This document shows, in pieces, positions 10,529-18,500 of a stretch of DNA of 64,000 nucleotides (position 1 is the stretch's first letter; each line of letters opens with the position of its first letter). Source of the DNA: Microbacterium sp. LWS13-1.2. GTDB lineage: Bacteria > Actinomycetota > Actinomycetes > Actinomycetales > Microbacteriaceae. Under the pieces are notes generated by a model. That model made no database searches. It worked only from the letters and a program-made list of their open reading frames with translations, and had not been told where the DNA came from. The stretch is from positions 2,170,001 through 2,234,000 of the forward strand of contig NZ_CP151632.1 of NCBI RefSeq assembly GCF_040144835.1. Direction: 5' to 3'. Position numbers and translations under genes: made by a program.

Positions 10529-11410
10529 ATGACCACGCCCGACCCCCGCCTGTCGATCAACCAGGCGACCATCAAGTACGCCGATCTCGCGACGGCGCTG
10601 CGCGTGACCGCCGAGGCGGGCGTCTCCGCGATCGGCCTGTGGCGCGAGCCGGTGCAGGAGGTCGGGCTCGCCACCGCGGCGTCCATGCTCACCGACTCGG
10701 GGCTGCGTTTCACGACGCAGTGCCGGTCGGGCTTCTTCACGATGCCTGAGGGCCCCGCCCGCCGCGCGTCGATCGACGACAACCGCGTCGCGATCGAAGA
10801 GGCCGCGACGCTCGCCGCCGCCGGCGCCGAGGGCTCGACCGCGATCCTCGTGCTCGTCGCCGGCGGCCTTCCCGAAGGATCGCGCGACCTGGTGGGCGCC
10901 CGCGAGCGGGTGCGTGATGCGATCGGCGAGCTGGTTCCGGATGCCGCCGCCGCCGGTGTGACGCTCGCGATCGAGCCGCTGCACCCGATGTACGCGTCGG
11001 ACCGCTGCGTCGTCTCGACGCTCGGGCAGGCGCTCGACATCGCAGCGGACTTCGACCCGGCCGTCGTCGGCGCGACCGTCGACACGTTCCACATCTGGTG
11101 GGACCCCGACGTGCTTTCCGCCATCGCGCGCGCCGGCCGCGAGGGCCGCATCGCCACGTACCAGGTGTGCGACTGGAAGACGCCGCTCCCGGCCGACGTG
11201 CTGCTGGCCCGCCACTACCCGGGAGACGGTGTCATCGACTTCGCCTCGCTCACCGCCGCCGTCGAGGCGACCGGCTACGACCGCGACATCGAGGTCGAGA
11301 TCTTCAACGAGAAGATCTGGGCCACCGACCCGCTCGTCGCCGTGCAGCGCACGGCCGCCGGGTTCGCGGCATCCGTCTCCCCGCATCTACGCGCTCGCGT
11401 CGCGAGCTGA
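10529..11410 (+). CDS. Sugar phosphate isomerase/epimerase, TIM barrel
   Basis: A 293-residue xylose-isomerase-like TIM barrel (AP-endonuclease 2 family). Conserved metal-site segments are visible: Glu in LAIEPLHPM, Asp/His in DTFHIWWD, Asp in YQVCDWKTP and Glu in IEVEIFNEK. Such proteins act as 3-keto-sugar or inosose isomerases, dehydratases or epimerases. The operon with a Gfo/Idh/MocA dehydrogenase and a DUF993 protein argues for isomerising the oxidised sugar. ATG 10529 follows AGGAAGG. The gene is followed within 11 bases by the broken hydrolase gene. Confidence 0.86.
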   Translation: MTTPDPRLSINQATIKYADLATALRVTAEAGVSAIGLWREPVQEVGLATAASMLTDSGLRFTTQCRSGFFTMPEGPARRASIDDNRVAIEEAATLAAAGAEGSTAILVLVAGGLPEGSRDLVGARERVRDAIGELVPDAAAAGVTLAIEPLHPMYASDRCVVSTLGQALDIAADFDPAVVGATVDTFHIWWDPDVLSAIARAGREGRIATYQVCDWKTPLPADVLLARHYPGDGVIDFASLTAAVEATGYDRDIEVEIFNEKIWATDPLVAVQRTAAGFAASVSPHLRARVAS

Positions 11411-11420
11411 ACGCACTTCG

Positions 11421-12130
11421 ATGAGCACAGGAGCGCTCGCGGGGTACGCCGATTGGCCGGCGTTCCTCGCGAGCGCTCCGGCGTTGGTGCCCGTCGGTCT
11501 CGACGGACGCCGGAACGCCGGCGCCGGGAAGCCCGGCGCCTCGCCGACGAACGACACCGCTTCGCCAGGGTACGACGCCGCGACCGGCACGACCGCCGCC
11601 TCCCGCCCTGCCCTGGTCGAGGTGCTGGGTGTGCGCGCGGCAAGCGCCGCCGACCTGAAGATCGAGCGCGAATGGCTCGCCGACGGCGTGCGCGGCCGTG
11701 AGCTGAGCTGGTGGCTCGGCTTCGGCCCGCGCACGCGGGCATACCTGCTCGAACCCGCCGAGCATGACGGTGATCTCCCCGGGGTGCTCGCCTTGCACGC
11801 CCACGGCGGCGTGCGCTCGACCGGCGCCGAGCAGCTCGTCGACACCGGCCGCGCACCGCATCCGAGCGCGGCACGCCTGCGGGCGCGCGGCTACGCGGGC
11901 CGAACCCCGGCGAACGACCTCGCGCGCAGCGGCTTCGCCGTGCTCGCGCCCGATGCGTTCTCGTGGGGCAGCCGCGCGTTCGACCTGTCATCGCCGCCGG
12001 ACGTGCTGGCACGGCTCGGTGCCGCGCTCGACGCGCTGCACCGAGAGCGCGGCGAGACACTCTCGGACGAGGAGCGGTTCGACGAGCTCGCGTCGCTTCA
12101 CGAATACGGCCTCGCGAAGGCCGCCGGGGC
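11421..12130 (+). pseudogene. Alpha/beta hydrolase (acetyl xylan esterase / dienelactone hydrolase type), 3' end lost
   Basis: From ATG 11421 about 235 residues look like the N-terminal half of large alpha/beta hydrolases found beside glycosidases: LHAHGGVRSTG supplies the oxyanion-region HGG, and NDLARSGFAVLAPDAFSWG and LHEYGLAKAAGALG follow. The nucleophile elbow GxSxGG and the rest of the catalytic core, expected directly afterwards, are absent. Family-like sequence stops just before the first 52-bp repeat at 12162, and the frame then runs through repeat and antisense sequence. It is probably the remnant of a last gene of the preceding operon. Confidence 0.72.
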
Positions 12131-12161
12131 GCTCGGACGCTGCGCTCCTGACCCTACCCTG

Positions 12162-12213
12162 GGCGGTCCAGGTTTCGCCGGAAACGCTCGCCCGAAACCC
12201 GCGAATCCCGGAC
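12162..12213 (+). repeat. 52-bp repeat, copy 1, at the break between two truncated genes
   Basis: Identical or nearly identical to 12256-12307, 94 bases downstream. It contains GGTTTCG and CGAAACC as inverted arms around a 16-base spacer, plus terminal GTCC and GGAC. Confidence 0.9.
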
Positions 12214-12255
12214 CGCACGCAGGGGTCATCGTCCTCGGCGTCCCCCGGTACCCGG

Positions 12256-12307
12256 GGCGGTCCAGGTTTCGCCGGAAACGCTCGCCCGAAACCCGCGAAT
12301 CCCGGAC
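12256..12307 (+). repeat. 52-bp repeat, copy 2, at the break between two truncated genes
   Basis: Second copy of the 12162 repeat. The 42 bases between the copies show no recognisable coding content. The truncated GH127-like remnant begins shortly after it on the other strand. Confidence 0.9.
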
Positions 12308-12389
12308 TGCGGCTCGACCACCCGCCCTGGCGCGCGCCGATTCTCGCGTCTGGGCAGTGGCAAGAGGGCGTCAGGGGTCCGAGACCGCC

Positions 12390-12719
12390 GACAGGAGCCG
12401 CAGCTCGCGCAGGCGCCGCGCCGCCGGGCGCTCCTCCGACGTAGCCGCTGCCCGTCGCCAGCTGGCACTCCCGGATGCCGCGCACCAGCGTCCGTGCGAG
12501 GTCGGCGGCCGCGGCATCCCCCGCCGCTGCGAGGGTGCTCGCCGCCGAGAGCACATGGCCGGCGGTGTGTCCGTCGAGACCGTCGGACTCCCAGCCGCCG
12601 TAGGAGTCGGCGCGCGAGGGCAACCCCGCCTCGCGGCGGAACGGCGCCAGCAGGCGGTCGGGATCCAGTCGCTGCAGCGTCGCACTGACCGTGTGCTGCG
12701 CCGCCAGCGCGAGGCGCAC
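12390..12719 (-). pseudogene. GH127-like (DUF1680) beta-L-arabinofuranosidase remnant, N-terminal part
   Basis: On the minus strand, RLDPDRLLAPFRREAGL, SYGGWESDGLDGHTAGHVLS and the CQLATGSGYVGGAPGG end of the segment match the N-terminal part of GH127/DUF1680 enzymes, which run to 600-800 residues. Only about 110 residues remain before the frame dissolves near 12390, next to the 52-bp repeats. The first codon in this frame is GTG 12719; a better-looking ATG at 12763 is in another frame, so the 5' end may also be damaged. A LacI-type operator lies upstream at 12811, implying it was once a regulated gene divergent from the LacI regulator. Confidence 0.72.
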
Positions 12720-12810
12720 GTGCCGGCCGGCGCGAAGGCCGCCGGGGCAGCCGTGCGGGACATGGCACTCCTTCGATCCGGTGACGGTCGCTGCGTCGGA
12801 GCAGCAATGC

Positions 12811-12826
12811 GGGGAAACCGCTTCCC
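12811..12826. promoter_or_regulatory. LacI-type operator between GH127 remnant and LacI regulator
   Basis: GGGGAAACCGCTTCCC is an almost symmetric LacI-family palindrome in the divergent gap. It lies about 30 bases upstream of the regulator's probable -10 element and could serve both directions. Confidence 0.65.
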
Positions 12827-12868
12827 AATCTATCGTCCGAACCGGACACAGGGCCTAGACTCTGGCCT

Positions 12869-13903
12869 GTGAGCGACACCACGGCGCCTGCCCGAGGCGC
12901 AGCAACCCTGCACGATGTCGCGCGCGTGGCCGGCGTCTCGCTCGCCACCGCATCGCGCGTGCTGAACGGTTCGACCCGCAAGGTCGCCGAGAGCTACCGC
13001 GAGCGGGTCGAAGCCGCGGCCGAACAACTCGGCTACACGGCGAACCTGTCGGCGCAGGCCACCGCGCGCGGCACCTCCGCGATCGTCGCGCTCCTGGTCG
13101 CCGACATCGCCGACCCGTACTTCGGGCAGCTCGCCTCCGGCGTCGCGCGCGGCGCCGACGAGGCGGGACTCGTCGTCACCATCGCGATCACCGAGCGCGA
13201 CCCGCAGCGCGAGGTGAAGCTGGTGCGCGCACTGCGCGGCCAGCGCCCGCGTGGCCTCATCCTCGCGGCATCCCGTGTCGAAGGACCGGACGCCGTCGGC
13301 CTCCAGGGCGAGCTCGACGCCTTCTCGAACATGGGCGGCCGGGTCGTCGTGGTCGGCCCCGGCGGCGGCTCCGCGCGCTCGGTGGCCGTCGACAATCGCG
13401 GCGGCTCCGCGGCGCTCGGTGCCGAGCTCGCGGGCCTCGGCTATCGCGACGCGATCGTGGTCGCGGCCGCCGAGGGCATCCGCACCTCCGACGACCGGCT
13501 CGCCGGCTTCACCGAGGGGTTCACCTCGGCCGGCGGCGTGATCCGCGATGTGCGACGCGTCGGCTTCACCCGCGACGCCGGCTACGCGGCCGCATCCGAC
13601 CTCCTCACCGGCGACGTGCCCGCCGGCACGCTGATCTTCGGCATCAGCGACGTGGTGGCGATCGGCATCATGTCGGCCGTCCGCGACGCCGGGCGCCAGG
13701 TCGGCGCCGACGTCGCGGTCGCCGGCTTCGACGACATCGCGACAGGACGCGACATCCGTCCGGGCCTGACCACGGTGCGCGTGCCCCTGGAGGATCTCGG
13801 CTACCAGGCCCTGCACGCCGCGACCGACCCGGAGTGGACCGCGGGCGAACCGCAACTGCCGCTCGAGGTCATCGTGCGCGGCAGCACCCCGCCGCGCAGC
13901 TGA
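12869..13903 (+). CDS. LacI family transcriptional regulator (leaderless)
   Basis: A 344-residue LacI/GalR repressor. The HTH is TLHDVARVAGVSLATASRVL (about residues 14-33), followed by the hinge and a periplasmic-binding-like ligand domain with DIADPYFGQLASG and GFDDIATGRDIRPGLT. The GTG at 12869 lies 7 bases after TAGACT (12856-12861) with no room for a ribosome binding site, so the mRNA is probably leaderless. It is divergent from the GH127 remnant and upstream of a second LacI gene. Its ligand is probably an arabinan- or pectin-derived sugar, but this is inference from neighbours only. Confidence 0.92.
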   Translation: MSDTTAPARGAATLHDVARVAGVSLATASRVLNGSTRKVAESYRERVEAAAEQLGYTANLSAQATARGTSAIVALLVADIADPYFGQLASGVARGADEAGLVVTIAITERDPQREVKLVRALRGQRPRGLILAASRVEGPDAVGLQGELDAFSNMGGRVVVVGPGGGSARSVAVDNRGGSAALGAELAGLGYRDAIVVAAAEGIRTSDDRLAGFTEGFTSAGGVIRDVRRVGFTRDAGYAAASDLLTGDVPAGTLIFGISDVVAIGIMSAVRDAGRQVGADVAVAGFDDIATGRDIRPGLTTVRVPLEDLGYQALHAATDPEWTAGEPQLPLEVIVRGSTPPRS

Positions 13904-13941
13904 GGCGCTGGGGCGCAACGTGCACCGGCGCAGGTGGGTCG

Positions 13942-13962
13942 GGAAACGTTTCCGGGTAGGCT
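13942..13962 (+). promoter_or_regulatory. LacI-type operator and -10 element of the second LacI gene
   Basis: GGAAACGTTTCC (13942-13953) is a perfect 12-bp palindrome, followed directly by TAGGCT (13957-13962) as a probable -10. The operator covers the space between -35 and -10, which suggests autorepression. A near-identical box stands before the uronate operon at 15071. Confidence 0.75.
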
Positions 13963-13990
13963 GAGCGCGCCGCGACCCAAGGAGACACGG

Positions 13991-15001
13991 ATGCCTCGAC
14001 CGCCCCGCGCCGACCGGGCGACGCGCGTCACGATCGCCGAGGTCGCCGCCCGCGCAGGAGTCTCGCTGTCGACCGTGTCACGTGCGCTGAACGGCAATCC
14101 CACGGTCGACCCGGTCCTCGCCGAGCGGGTGAAGGATGCCGCCGCCGCCCTCGACTACACCGCCAGTCCCGTCGCGCGCAGCCTCGTCCTCGGCCGCACG
14201 CAGACGGTGGCGGTCATCGTGCCCGATCTCGGCAACCCGACGTTCCAGGCGATCCTGCGGGGCCTCAGCCACGCCGCCGGCGCTGACGACTACCACGTGC
14301 TGGTGGCCGACTCGGCGGAGTCGGTCGAGGAGGAACGCGTGCTCGCGGGCGCGACCCGCCGCCGCACGGACGGCGTCATCCTCTGTGCCCCGCGCCTGCC
14401 GCAGGACGAGCTCGACCGGCTGGTCGGCGGGCTGCGGCCGGTGGTGCTGATCAATCGCTCGTCGGGCGACGTCCCCTCGGTGCGCGCGGACTACGGCACC
14501 GCCCTCGCGGCCGAGCTCGGCCACCTTCACGAGCTCGGACACCGTCGCATCGTCTTCCTCGCCGGCGCCCCGGGCAGCGTGGCAAACGCGGCGCGCCTCG
14601 AAGCGATCGCGGGCTTCGTCGCCGCGCACGCCGACACCGTGGTGACCGAGATCGCGTGCGGTGTCGACTTCGAGGCGGGCGCCGACGCCGGCGCCGCCGT
14701 GCTGGCATCGGGCGCGACCGCGGCGCTGGCCTTCAACGACCTCGTCGCGATGGGGCTGTTGAGCGCGGTGCAGGCGAGCGGATGCCGTGTGCCCCAAGAC
14801 CTCTCGATCGTCGGGTTCGACGACATCCCGTTCGCGCAGTACACGACTCCGCCGCTCACGACGGCCGCCGTGCCCGCGGCCGAGCTCGGCGCGCAGGCGT
14901 GGGCGCGCATGCGCGAGCTGCTCGAGGGCGACGAGCCGGGTGGTCCGCTCACGGTCCTGCCCGAGCTGACGGTGCGCGGCACGACCGGCCCCGCCGCCTG
15001 A
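13991..15001 (+). CDS. LacI family transcriptional regulator, probable regulator of the uronate operon
   Basis: A 336-residue LacI repressor. The HTH is TIAEVAARAGVSLSTVSRAL near residues 14-33; the effector domain has VIVPDLGNPTFQAILRG and SIVGFDDIPFAQYTTPPLTT. ATG 13991 follows AAGGAG. The palindrome GGAAACGTTTCC in its own promoter and the similar GAAAACGTTTCC at the start of the next operon make it the best candidate to control the oxidoreductase-SDR-KdgD-enolase-dehydrogenase genes, probably released by galacturonate or galactarate; this is inference from context. Confidence 0.9.
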   Translation: MPRPPRADRATRVTIAEVAARAGVSLSTVSRALNGNPTVDPVLAERVKDAAAALDYTASPVARSLVLGRTQTVAVIVPDLGNPTFQAILRGLSHAAGADDYHVLVADSAESVEEERVLAGATRRRTDGVILCAPRLPQDELDRLVGGLRPVVLINRSSGDVPSVRADYGTALAAELGHLHELGHRRIVFLAGAPGSVANAARLEAIAGFVAAHADTVVTEIACGVDFEAGADAGAAVLASGATAALAFNDLVAMGLLSAVQASGCRVPQDLSIVGFDDIPFAQYTTPPLTTAAVPAAELGAQAWARMRELLEGDEPGGPLTVLPELTVRGTTGPAA

Positions 15002-15007
15002 CCTGCA

Positions 15008-15051
15008 CCCTCCGCTCCCCGGCCGGAACACGTGTTCCGAGCGACGGAGGG
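15008..15051 (+). terminator. Stem-loop after the second LacI gene
   Basis: CCCTCCG (15008-15014) pairs with CGGAGGG (15045-15051), extended by CTC/GAG, and encloses a perfect GGAACACGTGTTCC palindrome. Its position straight after the stop and before the next promoter suggests a terminator. Confidence 0.5.
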
Positions 15052-15062
15052 AGAACGGGTGG

Positions 15063-15090
15063 TAGCATGAGAAAACGTTTCCTGAAGGAG
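15063..15090 (+). promoter_or_regulatory. Promoter, LacI-type operator and RBS of the uronate operon
   Basis: TAGCAT (15063-15068) is a probable -10. GAAAACGTTTCC (15071-15082) covers the expected transcription start, so a bound repressor would block initiation. GAAGGAG (15084-15090) is the ribosome binding site for ATG 15095. Confidence 0.75.
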
Positions 15091-15094
15091 TGAG

Positions 15095-16444
15095 ATGAGC
15101 CACCGCCGGTACGCCCTCGTGGGCGCGGGACACCGCGCCCAGATGTACGTCGACGCGATCATCGGGCGCTATCGCGGCGATGCCGTGCTGGTCGCGATCT
15201 GCGAGCCGAACCCGGTGCGCGCGCAGTACTACGTCGACCGCGTAGTCGAGGCCGGCCTCCCCGCGCCGGCCGTGTACGGCCCGGACGACCTCGAGACGAT
15301 GGTCCGCACCGAGCGCGTCGAGCGCGTCGTGATCTGCGCCCGCGACGACCTGCACGCCCCGCTGATCGTCCGATCGCTGGATGCCGGAGCCGACGTCGTC
15401 GTCGAGAAGCCGCTGACCATCGACGGGCCGAGCGCCGCAGCCATCGAGGACGCGATCGACCGCACCGGCCGCGAGGTCGTCATCACGTTCAACTACCGCT
15501 ACTCGCCGCGCAACTCGGCGCTGCGCCAGGTCATCCAGGACGGCGTCATCGGCGACGTCACGAGCGTGGACTTCTCGTGGGTGCTCGACACCAAGCACGG
15601 CGCCGACTACTTCCGTCGCTGGCACCGCGAGAAGGAGCACTCCGGCGGCCTGCTGGTGCACAAGGCCAGCCACCACTTCGACCTCGTCAACTGGTGGATC
15701 CGCTCGGCGCCGCGGCGCGTCTTCGCCTCGGGTGGGCTGCGCTTCTACGGCGCAGACAACGCGGCGGCCCGCGGCCTCGGCGACCGTCCCGCCCGCGGCA
15801 CTCACGACGACGGCGACGCATTCGAGCTCGACCTGCGGGGCGATGAGCGACTCAAGGCGCTGTACCTCGACGCCGAGCATCACGACGGGTACCTCCGCGA
15901 CCGCGATGTGTTCGGCGAGGGCATCACCATCGAAGACAACCTCGCCCTCGTGGTCGACTACGCCTCGGGCGCGACCCTCAGCTACTCCCTCAACGCCCAC
16001 TCGCCCTGGGAGGGCTACCGGGTCGCGGTCAACGGCACCCTCGGCCGCGCCGAGCTCGAGGTCATCGAGCGCGGCGCCGTCCTCGCCGACGAGGGCCTGC
16101 ACCCGGTGATCGACCCGTCCGCGGTGGATGCCGGATCCTCCGGGTCGCTCCGCCCCGAGGGCGAGCGCCTCATCGTGCAGCGGCACTGGGAGGCAGCGTA
16201 CGAGGTGCCGATCCACGCCGCCGGCGAAGGCGGCCACGGCGGCGGCGACGCGCTGCTGCTCGCCGACGTGTTGGAGGGCCCCGGAGACGACCCACTCGCC
16301 CGCCCCGCCGACTGGCGCGACGGCGTCCGCTCCATCGCCGTCGGCATCGCCGGCAACCGCTCGCTCGAGACCGGGCTGCCCGTGCAGGTCGCCGAGCTCG
16401 GCATCCGATTCCTGGCCGCCGACGCCGCGGTCGCACGCGCATGA
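15095..16444 (+). CDS. Gfo/Idh/MocA family oxidoreductase, first gene of the uronate operon
   Basis: A 449-residue Gfo/Idh/MocA-like dehydrogenase. The Rossmann start is RYALVGAGHRAQMY, the EKP motif is in VVVEKPLTIDG, and HKASHHFDLVNWW carries the likely catalytic His region. It is longer than usual because of a loop around residues 215-260. It is the first gene after the LacI-controlled promoter and overlaps the next gene by ATGA. Its substrate is unknown; oxidising or epimerising a pectin-derived uronate is inferred from the operon. Confidence 0.85.
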   Translation: MSHRRYALVGAGHRAQMYVDAIIGRYRGDAVLVAICEPNPVRAQYYVDRVVEAGLPAPAVYGPDDLETMVRTERVERVVICARDDLHAPLIVRSLDAGADVVVEKPLTIDGPSAAAIEDAIDRTGREVVITFNYRYSPRNSALRQVIQDGVIGDVTSVDFSWVLDTKHGADYFRRWHREKEHSGGLLVHKASHHFDLVNWWIRSAPRRVFASGGLRFYGADNAAARGLGDRPARGTHDDGDAFELDLRGDERLKALYLDAEHHDGYLRDRDVFGEGITIEDNLALVVDYASGATLSYSLNAHSPWEGYRVAVNGTLGRAELEVIERGAVLADEGLHPVIDPSAVDAGSSGSLRPEGERLIVQRHWEAAYEVPIHAAGEGGHGGGDALLLADVLEGPGDDPLARPADWRDGVRSIAVGIAGNRSLETGLPVQVAELGIRFLAADAAVARA

Positions 16445-17601
16445 CCCGCATCGCCGTCACCGGCGGCGCCGGCAGGCTCGGGCGCAGCCTCGTCGCCGGT
16501 CTCGCCGCCGCCGGCCACGAACTCGTGTCGCTGGACCGCGATGTCTCGGACGCCGCCGAGCTGCAGGGCCTCGAGCAGATCGCGGTGGACCTGACCGACA
16601 CGGATGCCGCCACCCGCGCGATCGTCGACGTCCGCGCCGAGGCGCTCATCCACCTGGCCGCGATCGCCATGCCGTTCAGTGCGCCCGAAGAGGTCATCCT
16701 CCGCACCAACGCGACGATGGCGCTCACCGTGATGTCGGCCGGCGTCGCCGCCGGCATCCCGAAGATCGTGACGGCATCCAGCCCCACGGTCCTCGGCTAC
16801 GGGGCGCCCAGGGGCTGGCTGCCCGACCGCTTCCCGCTCGACGAGGAGACGACCCCGCAGCCGTGGAACGCCTACGCGCTGTCGAAGCACCTCGCCGAGC
16901 AGACGATCGCGATGCTGGCACGCCAGACCGGCGACGCGACCCGCTTCGCCGCCTTCCGTCCGTGCTACGTCATCGCCCCGGAAGAGTGGCAGGGCGCGCT
17001 CACGCAGCAGGGCCACACGGTGGTCGAACGCCTCGCCGACCCGGCCCTCTCGGCCCCCGCGCTCTTCAACTACGTCGACGCCCGCGACGTCGCCACGTTC
17101 ATCGACACGCTGCTGGTGGCCCTCCCAGACATCCCGAACGCCGAGGTGTTCTTCGTCGGCGCCGACGACGCGCTCGCGCGGCGGCCCCTCGCCGAACTGC
17201 TGCCGCAGTTCGTGCCCGGCACCGACGAGCTTGCGGCGGGACTGACCGGCACCTCGCCGGCGTTCTCCAACGCGAAGGCCCGCCGCGTGCTGGGCTGGCG
17301 CCCCGCGCACAGGTGGCGGGGCGAGCTGGGCGAGCCCGCCTACGCAGCCGCCTCCGACGCGTTTCGTCTCGCTCGTTCCTCGCTCGCTCAACGACCGGAT
17401 GGAGACGTCGACTCCCGGTCGTTGAGCGAGCTTGCGAGTCGAAACGCCCCGGATGGAGACGTCGACTCCCGGTCGTTGAGCGAGCTTGCGAGTCGAAACG
17501 CCCCGGATGGAGACGTCGACTCCCGGTCGTTGAGCGAGCGTGCGAGTCGAAACGCCCCGGACCCGGACTCCGCCTCAACCCGAAAGGACGTGCTGGCGTG
17601 A
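16441..17601 (+). CDS. NAD-dependent epimerase/dehydratase family protein, uronate-dehydrogenase-like, with repeat-encoded tail
   Basis: An extended short-chain dehydrogenase: VTGGAGRLGRSLV is the NAD-binding glycine motif and YALSKHLAE the YxxxK active site. In this operon a uronate dehydrogenase role (galacturonate to galactarolactone) is the simplest reading, although the length is closer to epimerases. Family-like sequence ends near residue 306. The last 80 residues are translated repeat: one reverse copy (AFRLARSSLAQRP) and three 18-residue units of the type DGDVDSRSLSELASRNAP, from 54-bp tandem repeats. The stop overlaps the KdgD start (GTGA), so coupling has survived the expansion. Confidence 0.82.
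   Translation: MTRIAVTGGAGRLGRSLVAGLAAAGHELVSLDRDVSDAAELQGLEQIAVDLTDTDAATRAIVDVRAEALIHLAAIAMPFSAPEEVILRTNATMALTVMSAGVAAGIPKIVTASSPTVLGYGAPRGWLPDRFPLDEETTPQPWNAYALSKHLAEQTIAMLARQTGDATRFAAFRPCYVIAPEEWQGALTQQGHTVVERLADPALSAPALFNYVDARDVATFIDTLLVALPDIPNAEVFFVGADDALARRPLAELLPQFVPGTDELAAGLTGTSPAFSNAKARRVLGWRPAHRWRGELGEPAYAAASDAFRLARSSLAQRPDGDVDSRSLSELASRNAPDGDVDSRSLSELASRNAPDGDVDSRSLSERASRNAPDPDSASTRKDVLA
17359..17398 (-). repeat. Dispersed palindromic repeat, reverse copy, in the SDR gene
   Basis: GCGTTTCGTCTCGCTCG through CAACGACCGG is the reverse orientation of the repeat at 9915, read in frame in the C-terminus of the SDR protein. It directly precedes three tandem forward copies. Confidence 0.9.
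17395..17556 (+). repeat. Three 54-bp tandem repeats containing the forward dispersed repeat
   Basis: Units start CCGGATGGAGACGTCGACTC at 17395, 17449 and 17503, and each holds CCGGTCGTTGAGCGAGC and CGAGTCGAAACGCC. The period of 54 is divisible by three, so each unit adds 18 residues without breaking the frame. Unit 3 differs slightly (GAGCGTGCGAG). Confidence 0.95.
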
Positions 17602-18500
17602 ACTTCGACGGCATCCTCTTCTTCCCCGTCACTCCGTTCGACGCCGCCGACCGCGTCGACGAGGATCTGCTCCGGCAGTACCTCGACACCACCCTCACGC
17701 ACTCGCCCGGCGGCATCTTCCCGGCCTGTGGCACGGGCGAGTTCCACGCCCTGTCCACCGAGGAGGCGATGCGCGTCGTGCAGTTGGCGACCGAGACCGT
17801 CGCGGGCCGCGTGCCCGTCGTCGCCGGCACCGGCGGCCCCCTCGGCCACGCCAAGGCCCTCGCCCACGCAGCCGCCGACGCCGGAGCCGACGCGCTGCTC
17901 GTCCTGCCGCCCTACCTCGTCGGCGGCCCGCAGGCCGGACTCGTCGCGTACGTCGAGGCGGTGGCAGCGGCATCCGATCTTCCCGTCGTGATCTACCACC
18001 GCGCCAACGCGCAGTTCTCGGTCGACTCGGTGCGCCGCCTCGCCAGCAACCCGCGGGTCGTCGGCTTCAAGGACGGCGTCGGCGACGTCGGCCTCGCGCA
18101 GCAGATCGTGCGCGCAGTGGCGGCCGAGGGACGCGAGGACTTCGCGTTCTTCAACGGCCTGCTCACCGCCGAGCTGACGCAGGGCGCCTACCGGGGCATC
18201 GGCATCCCGCTGTACTCGTCGGCGGCGTTCGCGATGATCCCGGAGGTGGCGAACGCGTACTATCGCGCGTACATCGACGGCGACGAGGCGCGACGCGCCG
18301 AACTGCTCGACGGGTTCTACTCGCCGCTCGTGGCCCTGCGCGACGAGACCCCGGGCTTCGGCGTCTCGCTCATCAAGACGGGCCTGCGGCTCGGTGGTCT
18401 GCCGGTCGGCTCGGTGCGTGCGCCGCTGGTCGACCCGACCCCGGCGCAGGAGGTGCGCCTCGCCGAGATCCTCGAGGCCGGGCGGGCGCTGCTGTCATGA
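17598..18500 (+). CDS. kdgD: 5-dehydro-4-deoxyglucarate dehydratase
   Basis: A DHDPS-family enzyme (300 residues) that decarboxylates and dehydrates 5-keto-4-deoxyglucarate to 2-oxoglutarate semialdehyde. The KdgD-like N-terminus is FDGILFFPVTPFD; GTGEFHALS is the pyruvate-carboxylate-binding region, VIYHRANAQF contains the conserved Tyr, and VVGFKDGVGD the Schiff-base Lys. GTG 17598 overlaps the SDR stop, with AAAGGA upstream. Flanked by the SDR, an enolase-superfamily enzyme and a semialdehyde dehydrogenase, it forms the non-phosphorylative oxidative uronate route to 2-oxoglutarate. Confidence 0.92.
   Translation: MNFDGILFFPVTPFDAADRVDEDLLRQYLDTTLTHSPGGIFPACGTGEFHALSTEEAMRVVQLATETVAGRVPVVAGTGGPLGHAKALAHAAADAGADALLVLPPYLVGGPQAGLVAYVEAVAAASDLPVVIYHRANAQFSVDSVRRLASNPRVVGFKDGVGDVGLAQQIVRAVAAEGREDFAFFNGLLTAELTQGAYRGIGIPLYSSAAFAMIPEVANAYYRAYIDGDEARRAELLDGFYSPLVALRDETPGFGVSLIKTGLRLGGLPVGSVRAPLVDPTPAQEVRLAEILEAGRALLS

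Noticed and set aside
17395..17556. Possible CRISPR-like array
   Set aside because: The units are contiguous 54-bp repeats with no unique spacers, are in frame in a gene, and have no cas genes nearby.
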